Source of the DNA: Pedobacter petrophilus
GTDB taxonomy: Bacteria; Bacteroidota; Bacteroidia; Sphingobacteriales; Sphingobacteriaceae
Direction: 5' to 3'
Length of the DNA: 64,000 nt
NCBI RefSeq assembly: GCF_009674725.1
Contig: NZ_WKKH01000002.1
Coordinates: forward strand, 177,221-241,220
The notes beneath the pieces are model-generated. The model did not search any database. It was not told where the DNA came from and worked only from the letters and a program-made list of their open reading frames with translations. The first letter of the stretch is position 1, and each line of letters begins with the position of its first letter. The translations under genes were made by a program, and so were the position numbers. This document shows, piece by piece, positions 1 through 9,983 of this stretch.

Positions 1-134
1 GCACCACTATCTGGTGCAAATAAAACACTTACAATGGCACCTGCCGCTAAACCTGCTACTAATGCCAAAGCAATTTGAGCATTGTTGTTCGATTTATGTA
101 CTAAATATTTTCCGATTAACTTTCTGTATTTCAT
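1..134 (-). CDS. YtxH domain protein, partial (N-terminus only)
   Basis: Only the first ~45 codons lie in the window; the gene runs off the left edge. The start is the ATG whose complement is at 132-134. A short basic N-terminus (KYRKLIGKYLVHK) is followed by a glycine/alanine-rich hydrophobic segment ending in LFAPDSG. That resembles the N-terminus of YtxH/gas-vesicle-like small membrane proteins, where a GxxAGxxxGxLFAPxxG segment is typical and a charged coiled coil follows. Such proteins are general-stress-associated membrane proteins of unclear biochemical role. The gene is divergent from the OsmC-like gene that starts at 250. The call rests on the hydrophobic segment alone because the C-terminal part is not visible. 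Confidence 0.6.
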   Translation of the reverse strand, partial: MKYRKLIGKYLVHKSNNNAQIALALVAGLAAGAIVSVLFAPDSG

Positions 135-249
135 AACTATGCGTTTTTAAAAAGAACAATTGCTAGTTGAGAATGTTTGGAGAAATCTAAATCAGATAGG
201 ATAGCGCATAATATTGATTAAGTTTATTATCCAAAACAGAAGTAGAAAG

Positions 250-630
250 ATGGTAAAAGCAACGATAAATAAAGAACATTATGCTTGTTCGGTAACCAAT
301 GGCACACACGATATTGTGGTAGATGAGCCGTTCGATTTAGGGGGAACAAATAAAGGTTTTGCACCGAAGGGATTGCTCATGGCATCTTTGGCATCTTGTG
401 TAGCCATCACCTTGAGGATGTATGCCGATCGTAAAGAATGGCCGATTGAAAAAATCGAGGTTGAGGTTAATATCGATACCGAGAATGGTGAAACTGTATT
501 TTTTGAAGTGATCACCTGTACTGGCCAGTTAACAGATGAACAAAAAAGCAGATTGGAAGACATTGCATCTAAATGCCCGGTGAGTAAAATTTTAACTGTT
601 GGACATGAGGTGAGATCCAAAGTGCTTTAA
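250..630 (+). CDS. OsmC/Ohr family protein
   Basis: 126-residue OsmC-fold protein. Family members are thiol-dependent peroxidases that reduce organic hydroperoxides, or related proteins of unknown substrate. The two conserved cysteines are visible: one in the central helix (LASCVAITLRMYADR) and one near the C-terminus in CPVSKIL, the usual OsmC-like positions. The frame is open from 214, but the ATG at 250 (MVKATINKEHYACSV) gives the normal family N-terminus, so I chose it. The gene is monocistronic, with a promoter-like gap before the next gene. The subfamily looks closer to the YhfA/OsmC-like group than to classical Ohr. Peroxidase activity is an inference from the family. Confidence 0.85.
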   Translation: MVKATINKEHYACSVTNGTHDIVVDEPFDLGGTNKGFAPKGLLMASLASCVAITLRMYADRKEWPIEKIEVEVNIDTENGETVFFEVITCTGQLTDEQKSRLEDIASKCPVSKILTVGHEVRSKVL

Positions 631-646
631 AAAGGTGCAAAACTCG

Positions 647-703
647 TTTACATAAACCTGAAAAGCTTTAATATCTTTGTATAACTTCAGTTTTTTCTGA
701 AGT
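647..703 (+). promoter_or_regulatory. Bacteroidota-type promoter plus 5' leader hairpin
   Basis: A -7 box TATCTTTG at 672-679 matches TAnnTTTG exactly. It is preceded after 21 bases by TTTA (647-650) as a weak -33 box. Downstream, a perfect 7-bp hairpin (ACTTCAG 684-690, six-T loop, CTGAAGT 697-703) falls in the presumed leader, ending 10 bases before the ATG at 714. The hairpin could limit translation initiation. This is a motif reading only. Confidence 0.5.
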
Positions 704-713
704 GAAATTATTT

Positions 714-1961
714 ATGGCTACCGAAATTAAATGTCCTAGTTGTGCCCATGTTTTTCCTATGGAAGAAGCAATGGCCGAAGATTATAAGAAAGAGCTGCGT
801 GAGAAAATGGTTACTTTTACTAAACAGAAGGACGAAGAATTTCAGCGTAAGCTTGCTGCGATGGAGAATGAAAAGCAACTTCAGCAAAAAGCTTTCGATC
901 TGAAACTTGCAGCTGAGAAGACCAAATTAAAAGATGATTTAGAAGAAAACCTACGCAAAAGTATTGCTGCCGATTTCGAAACTAAATTGCAAATGCTGGA
1001 AGGCAATGCAAAAGATAATGAAGAAAAATTAAAACTTGCACGAGAGAAAGAATTGGAATTTCTGCGTCGAGAGCAAAGTCTGAAGCTAAAAGAAGAGGAA
1101 ATGGAGCTAGCTTTTCAGCGGAAAATGCAGGAGCAGCGCAATGAATTGGTGGAGCAAATCCGTAAGCAGGAGGCAGAGAAAAATAGCATTAAAGATACTG
1201 AACATCAATTGCGTTTGAGGGAACTTGAGAAACAACTTGATGATCAGAAAAAACTGGCTGAAGAAATGAAGCGCAAAGCGGAGCAGGGCAGTATGCAGTT
1301 GCAAGGTGAAGTGCAGGAATTGATATTGGAAGAGCTATTGCGGAGTAACTTCCCTTTTGATATGATTGAAGAGGTTGGAAAAGGGGTTCGTGGCGCAGAT
1401 TGTGTTCAGGTGGTGCGCAACCAGTTCGGACAGGAATGCGGTAAAATTATTTATGAGAGCAAGCGGACCAAGGATTTTGGTGGCGATTGGATAGAAAAAC
1501 TCAAAAAAGACATGCGCAGCATGGGGGTTGATGTTGCGGTAATCGTAAGCCAGTGTTACCCTAAAGGAATGGATTGTTTCGGGCAACGTGATGGTGTCTG
1601 GATTTGTTCTTTTGAAGAAGTTAACGCCGTTGCTTATATGCTTCGCGATGGTATTCTCCGTTTATCAACTGCAATGAAATCACAAGAAAACCGTGGCGAT
1701 AAGATGCATATGCTATACGATTATTTAACAGGCGCAGAATTCTCCGAGCAATGGAAAGCGATTCGTGAAGGTTTTATGAGTATGAAGTTATCTATCCAGC
1801 GGGAACGCGATGCCATGGAACGTTTGTGGAAAGCCCGTGAGAAACAACTCGAAAAAGTATTGCTAAATGCAACGCACATCCGTGGCTCTATCGAAGGGAT
1901 CGCCGGAAACGACAGCATTCAATTGAGTTTAACTGATGATGAGGATTTGTTACTGGATTAA
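714..1961 (+). CDS. DUF2130 domain protein, coiled coil with nuclease-like C-terminal domain
   Basis: 415 residues. The N-terminus carries a short Cys-x-x-Cys segment (KCPSCAHVFP), followed by about 180 residues of highly charged Glu/Lys/Gln coiled coil, then a globular C-terminal domain. The globular part holds RGADCVQVV followed by GKIIYESKRTKDFGGDW, the hallmark of DUF2130. The Asp and Glu-x-Lys spacing resembles a PD-(D/E)XK nuclease core; that is my inference, and catalytic activity is not established for this family as far as I know. The start at 714 was preferred over the in-frame codon at 702 because it gives MATEIKCPSC, the usual family start. The gene is apparently monocistronic with its own promoter. 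Confidence 0.8.
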   Translation: MATEIKCPSCAHVFPMEEAMAEDYKKELREKMVTFTKQKDEEFQRKLAAMENEKQLQQKAFDLKLAAEKTKLKDDLEENLRKSIAADFETKLQMLEGNAKDNEEKLKLAREKELEFLRREQSLKLKEEEMELAFQRKMQEQRNELVEQIRKQEAEKNSIKDTEHQLRLRELEKQLDDQKKLAEEMKRKAEQGSMQLQGEVQELILEELLRSNFPFDMIEEVGKGVRGADCVQVVRNQFGQECGKIIYESKRTKDFGGDWIEKLKKDMRSMGVDVAVIVSQCYPKGMDCFGQRDGVWICSFEEVNAVAYMLRDGILRLSTAMKSQENRGDKMHMLYDYLTGAEFSEQWKAIREGFMSMKLSIQRERDAMERLWKAREKQLEKVLLNATHIRGSIEGIAGNDSIQLSLTDDEDLLLD

Positions 1962-2054
1962 AATCATCTTTGCATCTAAGGAATCTGAGAACATCTAAAC
2001 TGATCTGTTCTAAATGGTTTAGAGGATTGAACCATTGCATATAACTTGTATAAT

Positions 2055-2096
2055 CGTCATTTCGATTGGAGCATAGCGAAATGGAAAGAGCCTCTT
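2055..2096. repeat. Dispersed intergenic palindrome (CATTTCG...CGAAATG family)
   Basis: CATTTCG (2058-2064) and CGAAATG (2077-2083) form a hairpin within a text of the type GTCATTTCGA(c/t)TGGAGC(a/g)TAGCGAAATGG. This dispersed repeat is often seen between genes of this phylum. A related copy lies at 9876-9944. It has no coding content and sits between the DUF2130 gene and the GH97 gene. Confidence 0.6.
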
Positions 2097-2157
2097 AAAG
2101 CAATTAAAATGATTTATCCGAAGGATTAAAATGAAGACTTTAAAGAATTAAAAATAA

Positions 2158-4302
<2,145 letters not shown>

Positions 4303-4312
4303 AATTGCAAAT

Positions 4313-4442
4313 TTAACCGCAAAGAACGCTGAGTTTTTCGCAAAGATTTAAAGAATAATTTAAGAACAATTGGGTTGAAGTTTTTTAAATTACAATTAAC
4401 TTAGCTTTCTTTGCGCTTTAGCTTTGCGTACTTTGCGGTTAA
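4313..4442. repeat. Intergenic inverted repeat TTAACCGCAAAG...CTTTGCGGTTAA
   Basis: TTAACCGCAAAG (4313-4324) and its exact reverse complement CTTTGCGGTTAA (4431-4442) bound a 130-bp spacer. The spacer contains further CGCAAAG/CTTTGCG words. The same terminal sequence bounds the larger element at 7149-7555, so this is a mobile or recombinogenic repeat family rather than a local accident. It occupies most of the gap between the GH97 gene and the thioesterase gene, and its right arm ends only 17 bases before that gene's ATG. Confidence 0.75.
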
Positions 4443-4459
4443 TATTAAACCAACCAAAC

Positions 4460-4936
4460 ATGTCAAAAACAAAAAATCACATCGAACTTCAGTTTCTAAG
4501 CGAACCATCAGACGTTAATTATGGTGGTAAAGTGCATGGTGGCATGATGATGAAATGGATTGATCAGGCGGCGTTTGCTTGCGCTTTGCAATGGAGTGAC
4601 TCTTACTGTGTAACGGTTTATGTTGGCGGCATTCGGTTTTTTAGGCCAGTTCATATCGGCCACCTGGTAAAAATGGAAGCCCGGATTATTTACACAGGTA
4701 AAACGAGTATGCACATCGCAGTAGATGCTTACTCAAAGCCTGTAGGGAAATCAGATTTCGTTAAAAATACCCACTGCATTATCGTTTTCGTAGCAGTTGA
4801 TGAAGAAGGGCAACCCAAAGTGATCCCTTCATTTAAACCAAAAACAGAAAAGGAAAATGCCATGCATGGTTATGCAATTAAGCTCATGGAGTTAAGAAAA
4901 AGTATTGATAAAGAAATGGAACCCTATATTGTTTAA
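4460..4936 (+). CDS. Acyl-CoA thioesterase, hotdog fold (YciA/BACH-like)
   Basis: 158-residue hotdog-fold thioesterase that would hydrolyse acyl-CoA to the free acid and CoA in the cytoplasm. The conserved GGKVHGGMMMKWIDQAAFACA segment contains the catalytic-type Asp/Glu environment of the YciA/ACOT7 group. It is followed by the beta-strand segment VYVGGIRFFRPVHIGHLVKMEARI typical of the family. The reading frame is open from 4424, but that stretch lies in the repeat arm; the ATG at 4460 (MSKTKNHIELQ) gives the normal length. The gene is followed by a four-unit REP-like array and is convergent with the histidine kinase gene. Confidence 0.88.
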   Translation: MSKTKNHIELQFLSEPSDVNYGGKVHGGMMMKWIDQAAFACALQWSDSYCVTVYVGGIRFFRPVHIGHLVKMEARIIYTGKTSMHIAVDAYSKPVGKSDFVKNTHCIIVFVAVDEEGQPKVIPSFKPKTEKENAMHGYAIKLMELRKSIDKEMEPYIV

Positions 4937-4951
4937 TAAATATTTCTAACA

Positions 4952-5353
4952 GCCATGGGTTGAAACCCATGGCAATGTTATACGGTTTAATGCATATTTA
5001 TTTCACAGCCCCGGGTTTCAACCCTGGGCGTTTTTTTGTTTATAAAATGTTTATCTAATTGCCTGGGGTTGAAACCCAAGGCAATGTTATATGTTTAATT
5101 GATATTTATTTCACAGCCCCGGGTTTCAACCCTGGGCGTTTTTTTGTTTAATAAATATTTCTAACAGCCTTGGGTTGAAACCCAAGGCAATGTTATATGG
5201 TTTTAATGCATGTTTATTTCACAGCCCCGGGTTTCAACCCTGGGCGTTTTTTTGTTTAATAAACATTTCTAACAGCCTTGGGTTGAAACCCAAGGCAATG
5301 TTATATGGTTTTAATGCATATTTATTTCAATGCCAAGGGTTTCAACCCTGGGC
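4952..5353. repeat. Four-unit REP/BIME-like hairpin array
   Basis: There are four tandem units with a period of 106-109 bp, beginning at 4952, 5061, 5167 and 5275. Each unit carries two palindromes of opposite orientation. The first is of type GCCTTGGGTT-GA-AACCCAAGGC (10-bp stem, perfect in units 1, 3 and 4). The second is of type GCCCCGGGTT-TC-AACCCTGGGC, followed in units 1-3 by a run of seven T. The cores GGGTTGAAACCC and GGGTTTCAACCC are reverse complements, as in bacterial interspersed mosaic elements. The linker text is also conserved (AATGTTATATGG, TTTATTTCACA). The T-runs make each second hairpin look like an intrinsic terminator for plus-strand transcripts between two convergent genes. 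Confidence 0.9.
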
Positions 5354-5374
5354 TATTATTATTATTATTATTAT
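5354..5374. repeat. (TAT)7 trinucleotide repeat
   Basis: Seven perfect TAT triplets immediately follow the last hairpin of the array and end 11 bases from the stop codon of the minus-strand histidine kinase gene. It is noncoding. Slippage here would change only the intergenic length. Confidence 0.8.
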
Positions 5375-5385
5375 GTAGTTCAGCG

Positions 5386-7134
5386 CTAGTCCACTACCGG
5401 CAGGGAAAAACAGAACTTACTACCTTCGCCAATTGCACTTATTACCCATATTTTTCCAGCTTCTGCTTCGATAAAATCTTTTGAAATTGCAAGTCCTAAG
5501 CCTGAGCCAGATTTGTTTTGTCCATCGGTAGGAACCTGAAAATATCTTTCAAATAGGCGTTTCTGATATTTTTCCTCAATGCCTTTTCCATAATCCTTAA
5601 CAGAGAATTGTATAGATTTATCCTTTTGAAAAACATCAATAACTATTTTTGATTTTTCTGAACTATAACGTAAAGCATTCGATAAAAAATTAACTAAAAC
5701 CCAGGCGGTTTTTTGAATATCTGCATTTACCTGAGCGAGGTTTTTATTGCAATTAATTTCGAATTTAATCAATTTTTGTTCTGCCTGAAACATTACGGCA
5801 TCTACCGCATATTGGACAATATCTTCTGGTTTAGTAAGGGCCAAAGTAAGCTTCAGGTTTCCTGTTTCTACCTGCGATAAATCTAGCAGTTCGCTGGTTA
5901 TTTTCAGTAACCTGTCACTGTCTTCTTTTATGTGCATTAGCAATTGAACCTGTTCTTCATTCATCGATCCTACCCGTTCATCATTCAGCAGTTTCAAACT
6001 CATTTTGATAGAAGATAGGGGTGTTTTAAGTTCATGCGAAACCGTTGCGATGAAATTGGTTTTGGCTTCATCAAGTTCTTTAAATTGGGTAATGTTCTTC
6101 AATACGAAAACGCTTCCTGCAGATCTCACAGATGATTTCAAGGTTTTTTCATCTTGATCTTCATAGTTGGGGATGATGATTTCTCTATGCTCCAATAAAA
6201 AATAAGATTCCTTTTCATCGGCATAAATTTTCAAGGTATTATCTGCTGTTTCGGGGTTAATAATCCTTTTAAGAAGTTCATTTTTCTTTATCAGTTCTGC
6301 TGCATTCTGACCAATAATTTTTTCTGCATTCAAATCCATCAGCTGTGCTGCCAAATGGTTTAAAAACAGGATTTCGCCCTTTTCATTTAAACCAATAATC
6401 GCATCCTGCATTTGTGCAATAATGGCTTCAATACGCGATTTCTCGGATTTAATTTTGGATAGGTTACTGTTTTCCCATTCGTTCAATTTAACCACCATGC
6501 CATTGAAAGCGTCAGCCAGTTCGGTAAACTCATCGTGATTTTTAAAATGGAGCCTTTGTTTATAATTTTTTCTGCTGATTTGTTTAATAGCAGAACTAAA
6601 TTCAGCGAGCGGGTTGGCAACGAAACCGGGGAAATTAACGATGAATGTAAAAAGGATTAAAAAACTCAAAACTGCCGCAATTGAGATGTATAAATTTGCG
6701 CTTGCAGCTGCTGCGTTCGCCATCTCGTTTTTATCGTAAATGGCTTTCATGTTCACTGCTTCAATGTTTTGAAGTGCCGAGCGAAGATTTTTGATGCTAT
6801 TTTCCTTTATCCCTGTAGCGGATGATTTTAGTGCTTTGTATGTGTTTTCCAACTTTTGAAAGGCCATCTTTTCTCCATTCTCTGTGAGGTTAGTGCCTTC
6901 GTTTCTTAGATTTTGTTCAAAAACCTGTGCCGCTTTGATCGATAATGGAAATGTGTTTTCATCGATTATCTTCCGCATGGTGCTAACATATTTCAGCGAT
7001 TTATAATTGTCTTTCAAAATGATTTTCGATTTATCTGAAAGCTCATTCAGGAAGAATAAGGCAATCAATCCGAAGGATAGAACGATTATAAAGAGAAACC
7101 CGAATCCGAGGCGAAGCTTGGTTTTAATTTTCAT
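5386..7134 (-). CDS. HAMP-PAS sensor histidine kinase of the kdp locus
   Basis: 582 residues. An N-terminal membrane helix (~9-30) is followed by a periplasmic four-helix-type sensor region and a second membrane helix (~150-172). Then come HAMP, PAS (~240-340), HisKA with the phospho-accepting His in ATVSHELKTPLSS, and HATPase_c with N-box NFLSNALRYSS, G1 DYGKGIEEKYQKRLF and G2 GSGLGLAISKDF. The start at 7134 (MKIKTKLRLGFGF) was chosen over an open codon at 7179 that lies inside the repeat element. The gene follows the KdpD N-terminal gene in the same direction, so it probably provides the kinase activity missing from that protein. Its likely partner is the NtrC-type regulator at 17433-18770; that pairing is inferred from context only. 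Confidence 0.88.
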   Translation of the reverse strand: MKIKTKLRLGFGFLFIIVLSFGLIALFFLNELSDKSKIILKDNYKSLKYVSTMRKIIDENTFPLSIKAAQVFEQNLRNEGTNLTENGEKMAFQKLENTYKALKSSATGIKENSIKNLRSALQNIEAVNMKAIYDKNEMANAAAASANLYISIAAVLSFLILFTFIVNFPGFVANPLAEFSSAIKQISRKNYKQRLHFKNHDEFTELADAFNGMVVKLNEWENSNLSKIKSEKSRIEAIIAQMQDAIIGLNEKGEILFLNHLAAQLMDLNAEKIIGQNAAELIKKNELLKRIINPETADNTLKIYADEKESYFLLEHREIIIPNYEDQDEKTLKSSVRSAGSVFVLKNITQFKELDEAKTNFIATVSHELKTPLSSIKMSLKLLNDERVGSMNEEQVQLLMHIKEDSDRLLKITSELLDLSQVETGNLKLTLALTKPEDIVQYAVDAVMFQAEQKLIKFEINCNKNLAQVNADIQKTAWVLVNFLSNALRYSSEKSKIVIDVFQKDKSIQFSVKDYGKGIEEKYQKRLFERYFQVPTDGQNKSGSGLGLAISKDFIEAEAGKIWVISAIGEGSKFCFSLPVVD

Positions 7135-7148
7135 GATGATTTTGTTTT

Positions 7149-7555
7149 TTAACCGCAAAGAGCACAGCGTTTTTCGCAAAGAAACGCAAAGCCATGGGTT
7201 TAAGATTGGTTTTTATGGTTAATGTTTTGACCGCAAAGAGCGGAGAGTTTTTCGCAAAGGGACGCAAAGCCATGGGTTTAAAATTGGTTTTTATTGGTTA
7301 ATGTTTTGACCGCAAAGAGCGGAGAGTTTTTCGCAAAGGAACGCAAAGCTATGGGTTTAAAATTTCATTTTTATTTTCCATTGTTGATGTTTTATCACAG
7401 AGAATGTGGAGTTCTTCACAGAGGGGAAGGAGAGAATTTATGAGCGCAGTAAAAAAATCTCCGCTTTTATCTCTATACCATTTCTCTGTTCACGCTGCAG
7501 TTAACTTCTTCAACTTAGCGCTCTTCGCGCCTTTCTTTCCGCTCTTTGCGGTTAA
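7149..7555. repeat. Composite repeat: three tandem 78-79 bp units inside a 15-bp inverted repeat
   Basis: TTAACCGCAAAGAGC at 7149-7163 is matched exactly in inverse at 7541-7555. Inside, three tandem units begin at 7152, 7230 and 7309. Each reads ACCGCAAAGAGC, then GTTTTTCGCAAAG, then ACGCAAAGC(c/t)ATGGGTTTAA. The rest is unrelated spacer. The ends match those of the 4313-4442 element. It fills the gap between the KdpD-like gene and its kinase, and the right arm ends 3 bases from the stop codon of the KdpD-like gene. Confidence 0.85.
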
Positions 7556-7558
7556 CGC

Positions 7559-8683
7559 CTAAGAAAGTATCACTAAATCAATCTCCTTAGCCGCTAAATT
7601 ACGCAACAGTTGATTAAATATCGCCGTTCGCATCATAATCTGAAATATATTTAAATGTGGCTTACCGATACAAATGGTGGTAATTTCTTTTTCTACTGCC
7701 ATATCAATAATCGTTTGTGTAATGTGATTGCTTTTTATTTTAATTACTTCGGCACCTAACTCTGTAGCCAGCTTAAAATGGTTAATTAGATACCGTTGCT
7801 TATCAAGTTTAATTTTATCGAAACTTTCGGCATCGCTTTGCACATATAAAACAACCCACGGAGACCTGTAGTAAGAGGCTAATCTTGCTGTTTTTCTAAT
7901 CACTCCAGCTGCTGTTTCGGCATTAGATGAGATACATGCTAAAAATCTTTCGGTTCTGAGTTTGATGGATTTGGGGATCTCGATCTGGATTTTCCGCTCT
8001 ACCTGATGTACCACCTCTTTCAGCGCGAGTTCCCTCAGCTGTAGTATTTTATCGGACTGAAAGAAGTTGTTTAAGGCATTTTCAATTTTCGACTGATCAT
8101 AAATTTTCCCTTCCTTCAAACGTGTCACCAGCTCATCGGCAGTTAGATCAATATTTACAATTTCATCTGCCAGTTCTAATATTTTATCAGGTATCCTTTC
8201 GGTAACATTTACGCCCGTGATGTGCGCTATTTCCTCATTAATACTTTCCAGATGCTGAATATTTACCGCAGATATCACGCTGATGCCAGCTTCCAGTAAA
8301 TCAAAAACATCCTGCCAGCGTTTTGCATTTTTGCTGCCTTCAGCATTGGTATGCGCCAACTCATCCACCAGCACAATTTCCGGATGCCGATTCAGAATAC
8401 CTTGCAGATCCATTTCATCTATTGCCTTTCCCCTGTAAAAAATATTTTTTCTGGGAATTACGGGTAACCCGGCAACCAAAGCCTCAGTTTCTGCTCTTTT
8501 ATGTGTTTCTACATAACCGATGCAAAGATCAATGCCATTGCGCAACAAAGCATGAGATTCTTGCAGCATCCGATAGGTTTTACCCACACCAGCACTCATT
8601 CCAATGTAGATTTTGAGTTTTCCCCTGTGTGATTTTTTAATCAGCTCGAGAAACTTTTTAACCGAATCGTCTTTTTGTTGCAT
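7559..8683 (-). CDS. kdpD: KdpD N-terminal sensor protein (KdpD + USP domains, no kinase)
   Basis: 374 residues, corresponding only to the cytoplasmic N-terminal part of classical KdpD (~900 residues). The KdpD domain has the Walker A motif GMSAGVGKTYRM near residue 30 and a Walker B-like LVDELAHTN. A universal-stress-protein-like domain follows (roughly 230-374). The four membrane helices and the histidine kinase of E. coli KdpD are absent; a separate kinase is encoded next. This split form is known in Bacteroidota. The start at 8683 (MQQKDDSVKKFLELI) was chosen because the open stretch upstream translates a repeat. By analogy with E. coli it should sense potassium limitation or ionic strength and modulate the neighbouring kinase; that mode of action is inferred. 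Confidence 0.9.
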   Translation of the reverse strand: MQQKDDSVKKFLELIKKSHRGKLKIYIGMSAGVGKTYRMLQESHALLRNGIDLCIGYVETHKRAETEALVAGLPVIPRKNIFYRGKAIDEMDLQGILNRHPEIVLVDELAHTNAEGSKNAKRWQDVFDLLEAGISVISAVNIQHLESINEEIAHITGVNVTERIPDKILELADEIVNIDLTADELVTRLKEGKIYDQSKIENALNNFFQSDKILQLRELALKEVVHQVERKIQIEIPKSIKLRTERFLACISSNAETAAGVIRKTARLASYYRSPWVVLYVQSDAESFDKIKLDKQRYLINHFKLATELGAEVIKIKSNHITQTIIDMAVEKEITTICIGKPHLNIFQIMMRTAIFNQLLRNLAAKEIDLVILS

Positions 8684-8697
8684 TGATATTTTTTTTA

Positions 8698-8741
8698 GCC
8701 ACGGAAACACAGATTGACTGTGATTTCCGTGCTTTCGTGGC
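8698..8741. repeat. Dispersed hairpin repeat GCCACGGAAACACAG...
   Basis: CACGGAAACACAG (8700-8712) pairs with CTGTGATTTCCGTG (8718-8731) with one bulged base and a 5-base loop. An outer GCCACG/CGTGGC pairing extends it. It lies between the porin stop and the KdpD-like start. There is no long T-run, so it is more likely an mRNA-stabilising or attenuating hairpin than a strong terminator. Confidence 0.7.
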
Positions 8742-8747
8742 AATATT

Positions 8748-9818
8748 TTAAAACGCTATAGCTATGCTTGTTGTCAAGGTTGTATTTGCGTTCACGGAAT
8801 TGTTCGCTCTTGCAAAAATTTTATCCTTGCTATCGTAAGTTTTACCCTCCAAACGGATTACCGCATTTGGAATTGGAGCGTAGTCGACGTTCAGGGAATA
8901 ACCTTTTGTTTTAAATCCATTAGGTGTTCCGCTAGAAATAAAAATACCATTTTTATCTTCATAATATTCGAATCGGCCCGCAACAGCCCATTTTGGTGCG
9001 AATTTATATTGCGCAATGGCTACTGGTGATAAAACTTCATTTTTATCGCTGCTCCCTTTTACTTTCTGTTGCGTTCCATAGTCAAAGCCCATTGTTAATC
9101 CGAATTTTTCGGTAACTTGAAAGACGCCATAAATATTATGATAGAAACGGTTTACGCGAACAGAATCGACACCCTCAGTACCTAAGTAATTGCTGTAATT
9201 CACAGTGATTTTATCTGTTGGTTTCCAGGTCAACTGCATTCCGCCAGCAGGCTTGTTATTGCCATCTATACGGGTTATTTTTTGCCACCCATTTAGGTAA
9301 AGCAATGTTGCGGTAAGTTTGCCATCTTTAGTAACGTATGTAATTTTAGCTCCTGATTCATAATAAGGTGTATTTTCTGAAGAAATGTTTCGGGTTAATA
9401 CCCAGCAATCTTTAGAAATGGCACTTTCGAAACCGATGTGTGATGAAAAGATACCGGCATCAATCCACAGGTTTTCTGATTTCGATAATTTTACTCCGGC
9501 ATTTGCTTCGAAAATATTTTTCAAAACGCCAGGTTCTGCTGATAAATTGGCATTCGCATAGGTTCCAGCCATTACAGCCAGGTTTGCACGGATTGATCCA
9601 CTCTCATAGGCAGCTTTAACGAATCCTAAATTGAGGTTAACTTCATTGGTACGGTTATGTGAATAAATAAAACCAGGGCGATTGTGATCTGATGGTTTGT
9701 TGAAATCATAACCATAGTACGTTTCCAGATAGCCAGAGAATTTAACTTTAGGCTGGTCTTGAGCGAAGGCGCTTAACGTTGCTGTTAATATAGTACTAAA
9801 AATAAATAGTTTTTTCAT
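8748..9818 (-). CDS. Outer-membrane beta-barrel porin of the kdp operon (OmpL-like, bbp2)
   Basis: 356 residues with a signal peptide (MKKLFIFSTILTATLSAFAQ). The mature N-terminus KVKFSGYLETYYGYDFN and many alternating amphipathic strands lead to a C-terminal aromatic residue (SIAIAF), all typical of the putative beta-barrel porin-2 (OmpL-like) family. It lies between kdpC and the KdpD-like gene on the same strand. A role in letting potassium cross the outer membrane when the inner-membrane KdpFABC pump is induced is attractive but inferred. No substrate-specific residue can be read from the sequence. Confidence 0.85.
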   Translation of the reverse strand: MKKLFIFSTILTATLSAFAQDQPKVKFSGYLETYYGYDFNKPSDHNRPGFIYSHNRTNEVNLNLGFVKAAYESGSIRANLAVMAGTYANANLSAEPGVLKNIFEANAGVKLSKSENLWIDAGIFSSHIGFESAISKDCWVLTRNISSENTPYYESGAKITYVTKDGKLTATLLYLNGWQKITRIDGNNKPAGGMQLTWKPTDKITVNYSNYLGTEGVDSVRVNRFYHNIYGVFQVTEKFGLTMGFDYGTQQKVKGSSDKNEVLSPVAIAQYKFAPKWAVAGRFEYYEDKNGIFISSGTPNGFKTKGYSLNVDYAPIPNAVIRLEGKTYDSKDKIFARANNSVNANTTLTTSIAIAF

Positions 9819-9875
9819 TTTGATAAAGTGATGTGCTTCGGGATAATTTTATTTTTTGGTCGTAATTTCGACCTT

Positions 9876-9944
9876 AATGGAGAAATCTTTTCAGAAAGCA
9901 TATAGTAACCTCAAAGGTTTCTCCATTTCGCTGCGCTCCAGTAT
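9876..9944. repeat. Dispersed palindrome AATGGAGAAATCT...AGGTTTCTCCATT
   Basis: AATGGAGAAATCT (9876-9888) and AGGTTTCTCCATT (9915-9927, one mismatch) form an inverted repeat. The text then continues TTCGCTGCGCTCCAGT. It is of the same broad family as 2055-2096. It occupies the gap between kdpC and the porin gene. The + strand reading frame through it is not a gene. Confidence 0.65.
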
Positions 9945-9983
9945 AAATGCTGGGGGGACTAAAAACTGTAAACTGCTAATTGA

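Noticed and set aside
4952..5353. Regularly spaced palindromic repeats that could suggest a CRISPR array
   Set aside because: Unit length is 106-109 bp, the 'spacers' are nearly identical between units, there are two opposite palindromes per unit, and no cas genes are present.
5175..5378. 67-residue open frame on the plus strand
   Set aside because: It is a translation of the hairpin array; its protein is an internal repeat of the array text, with no independent coding evidence.
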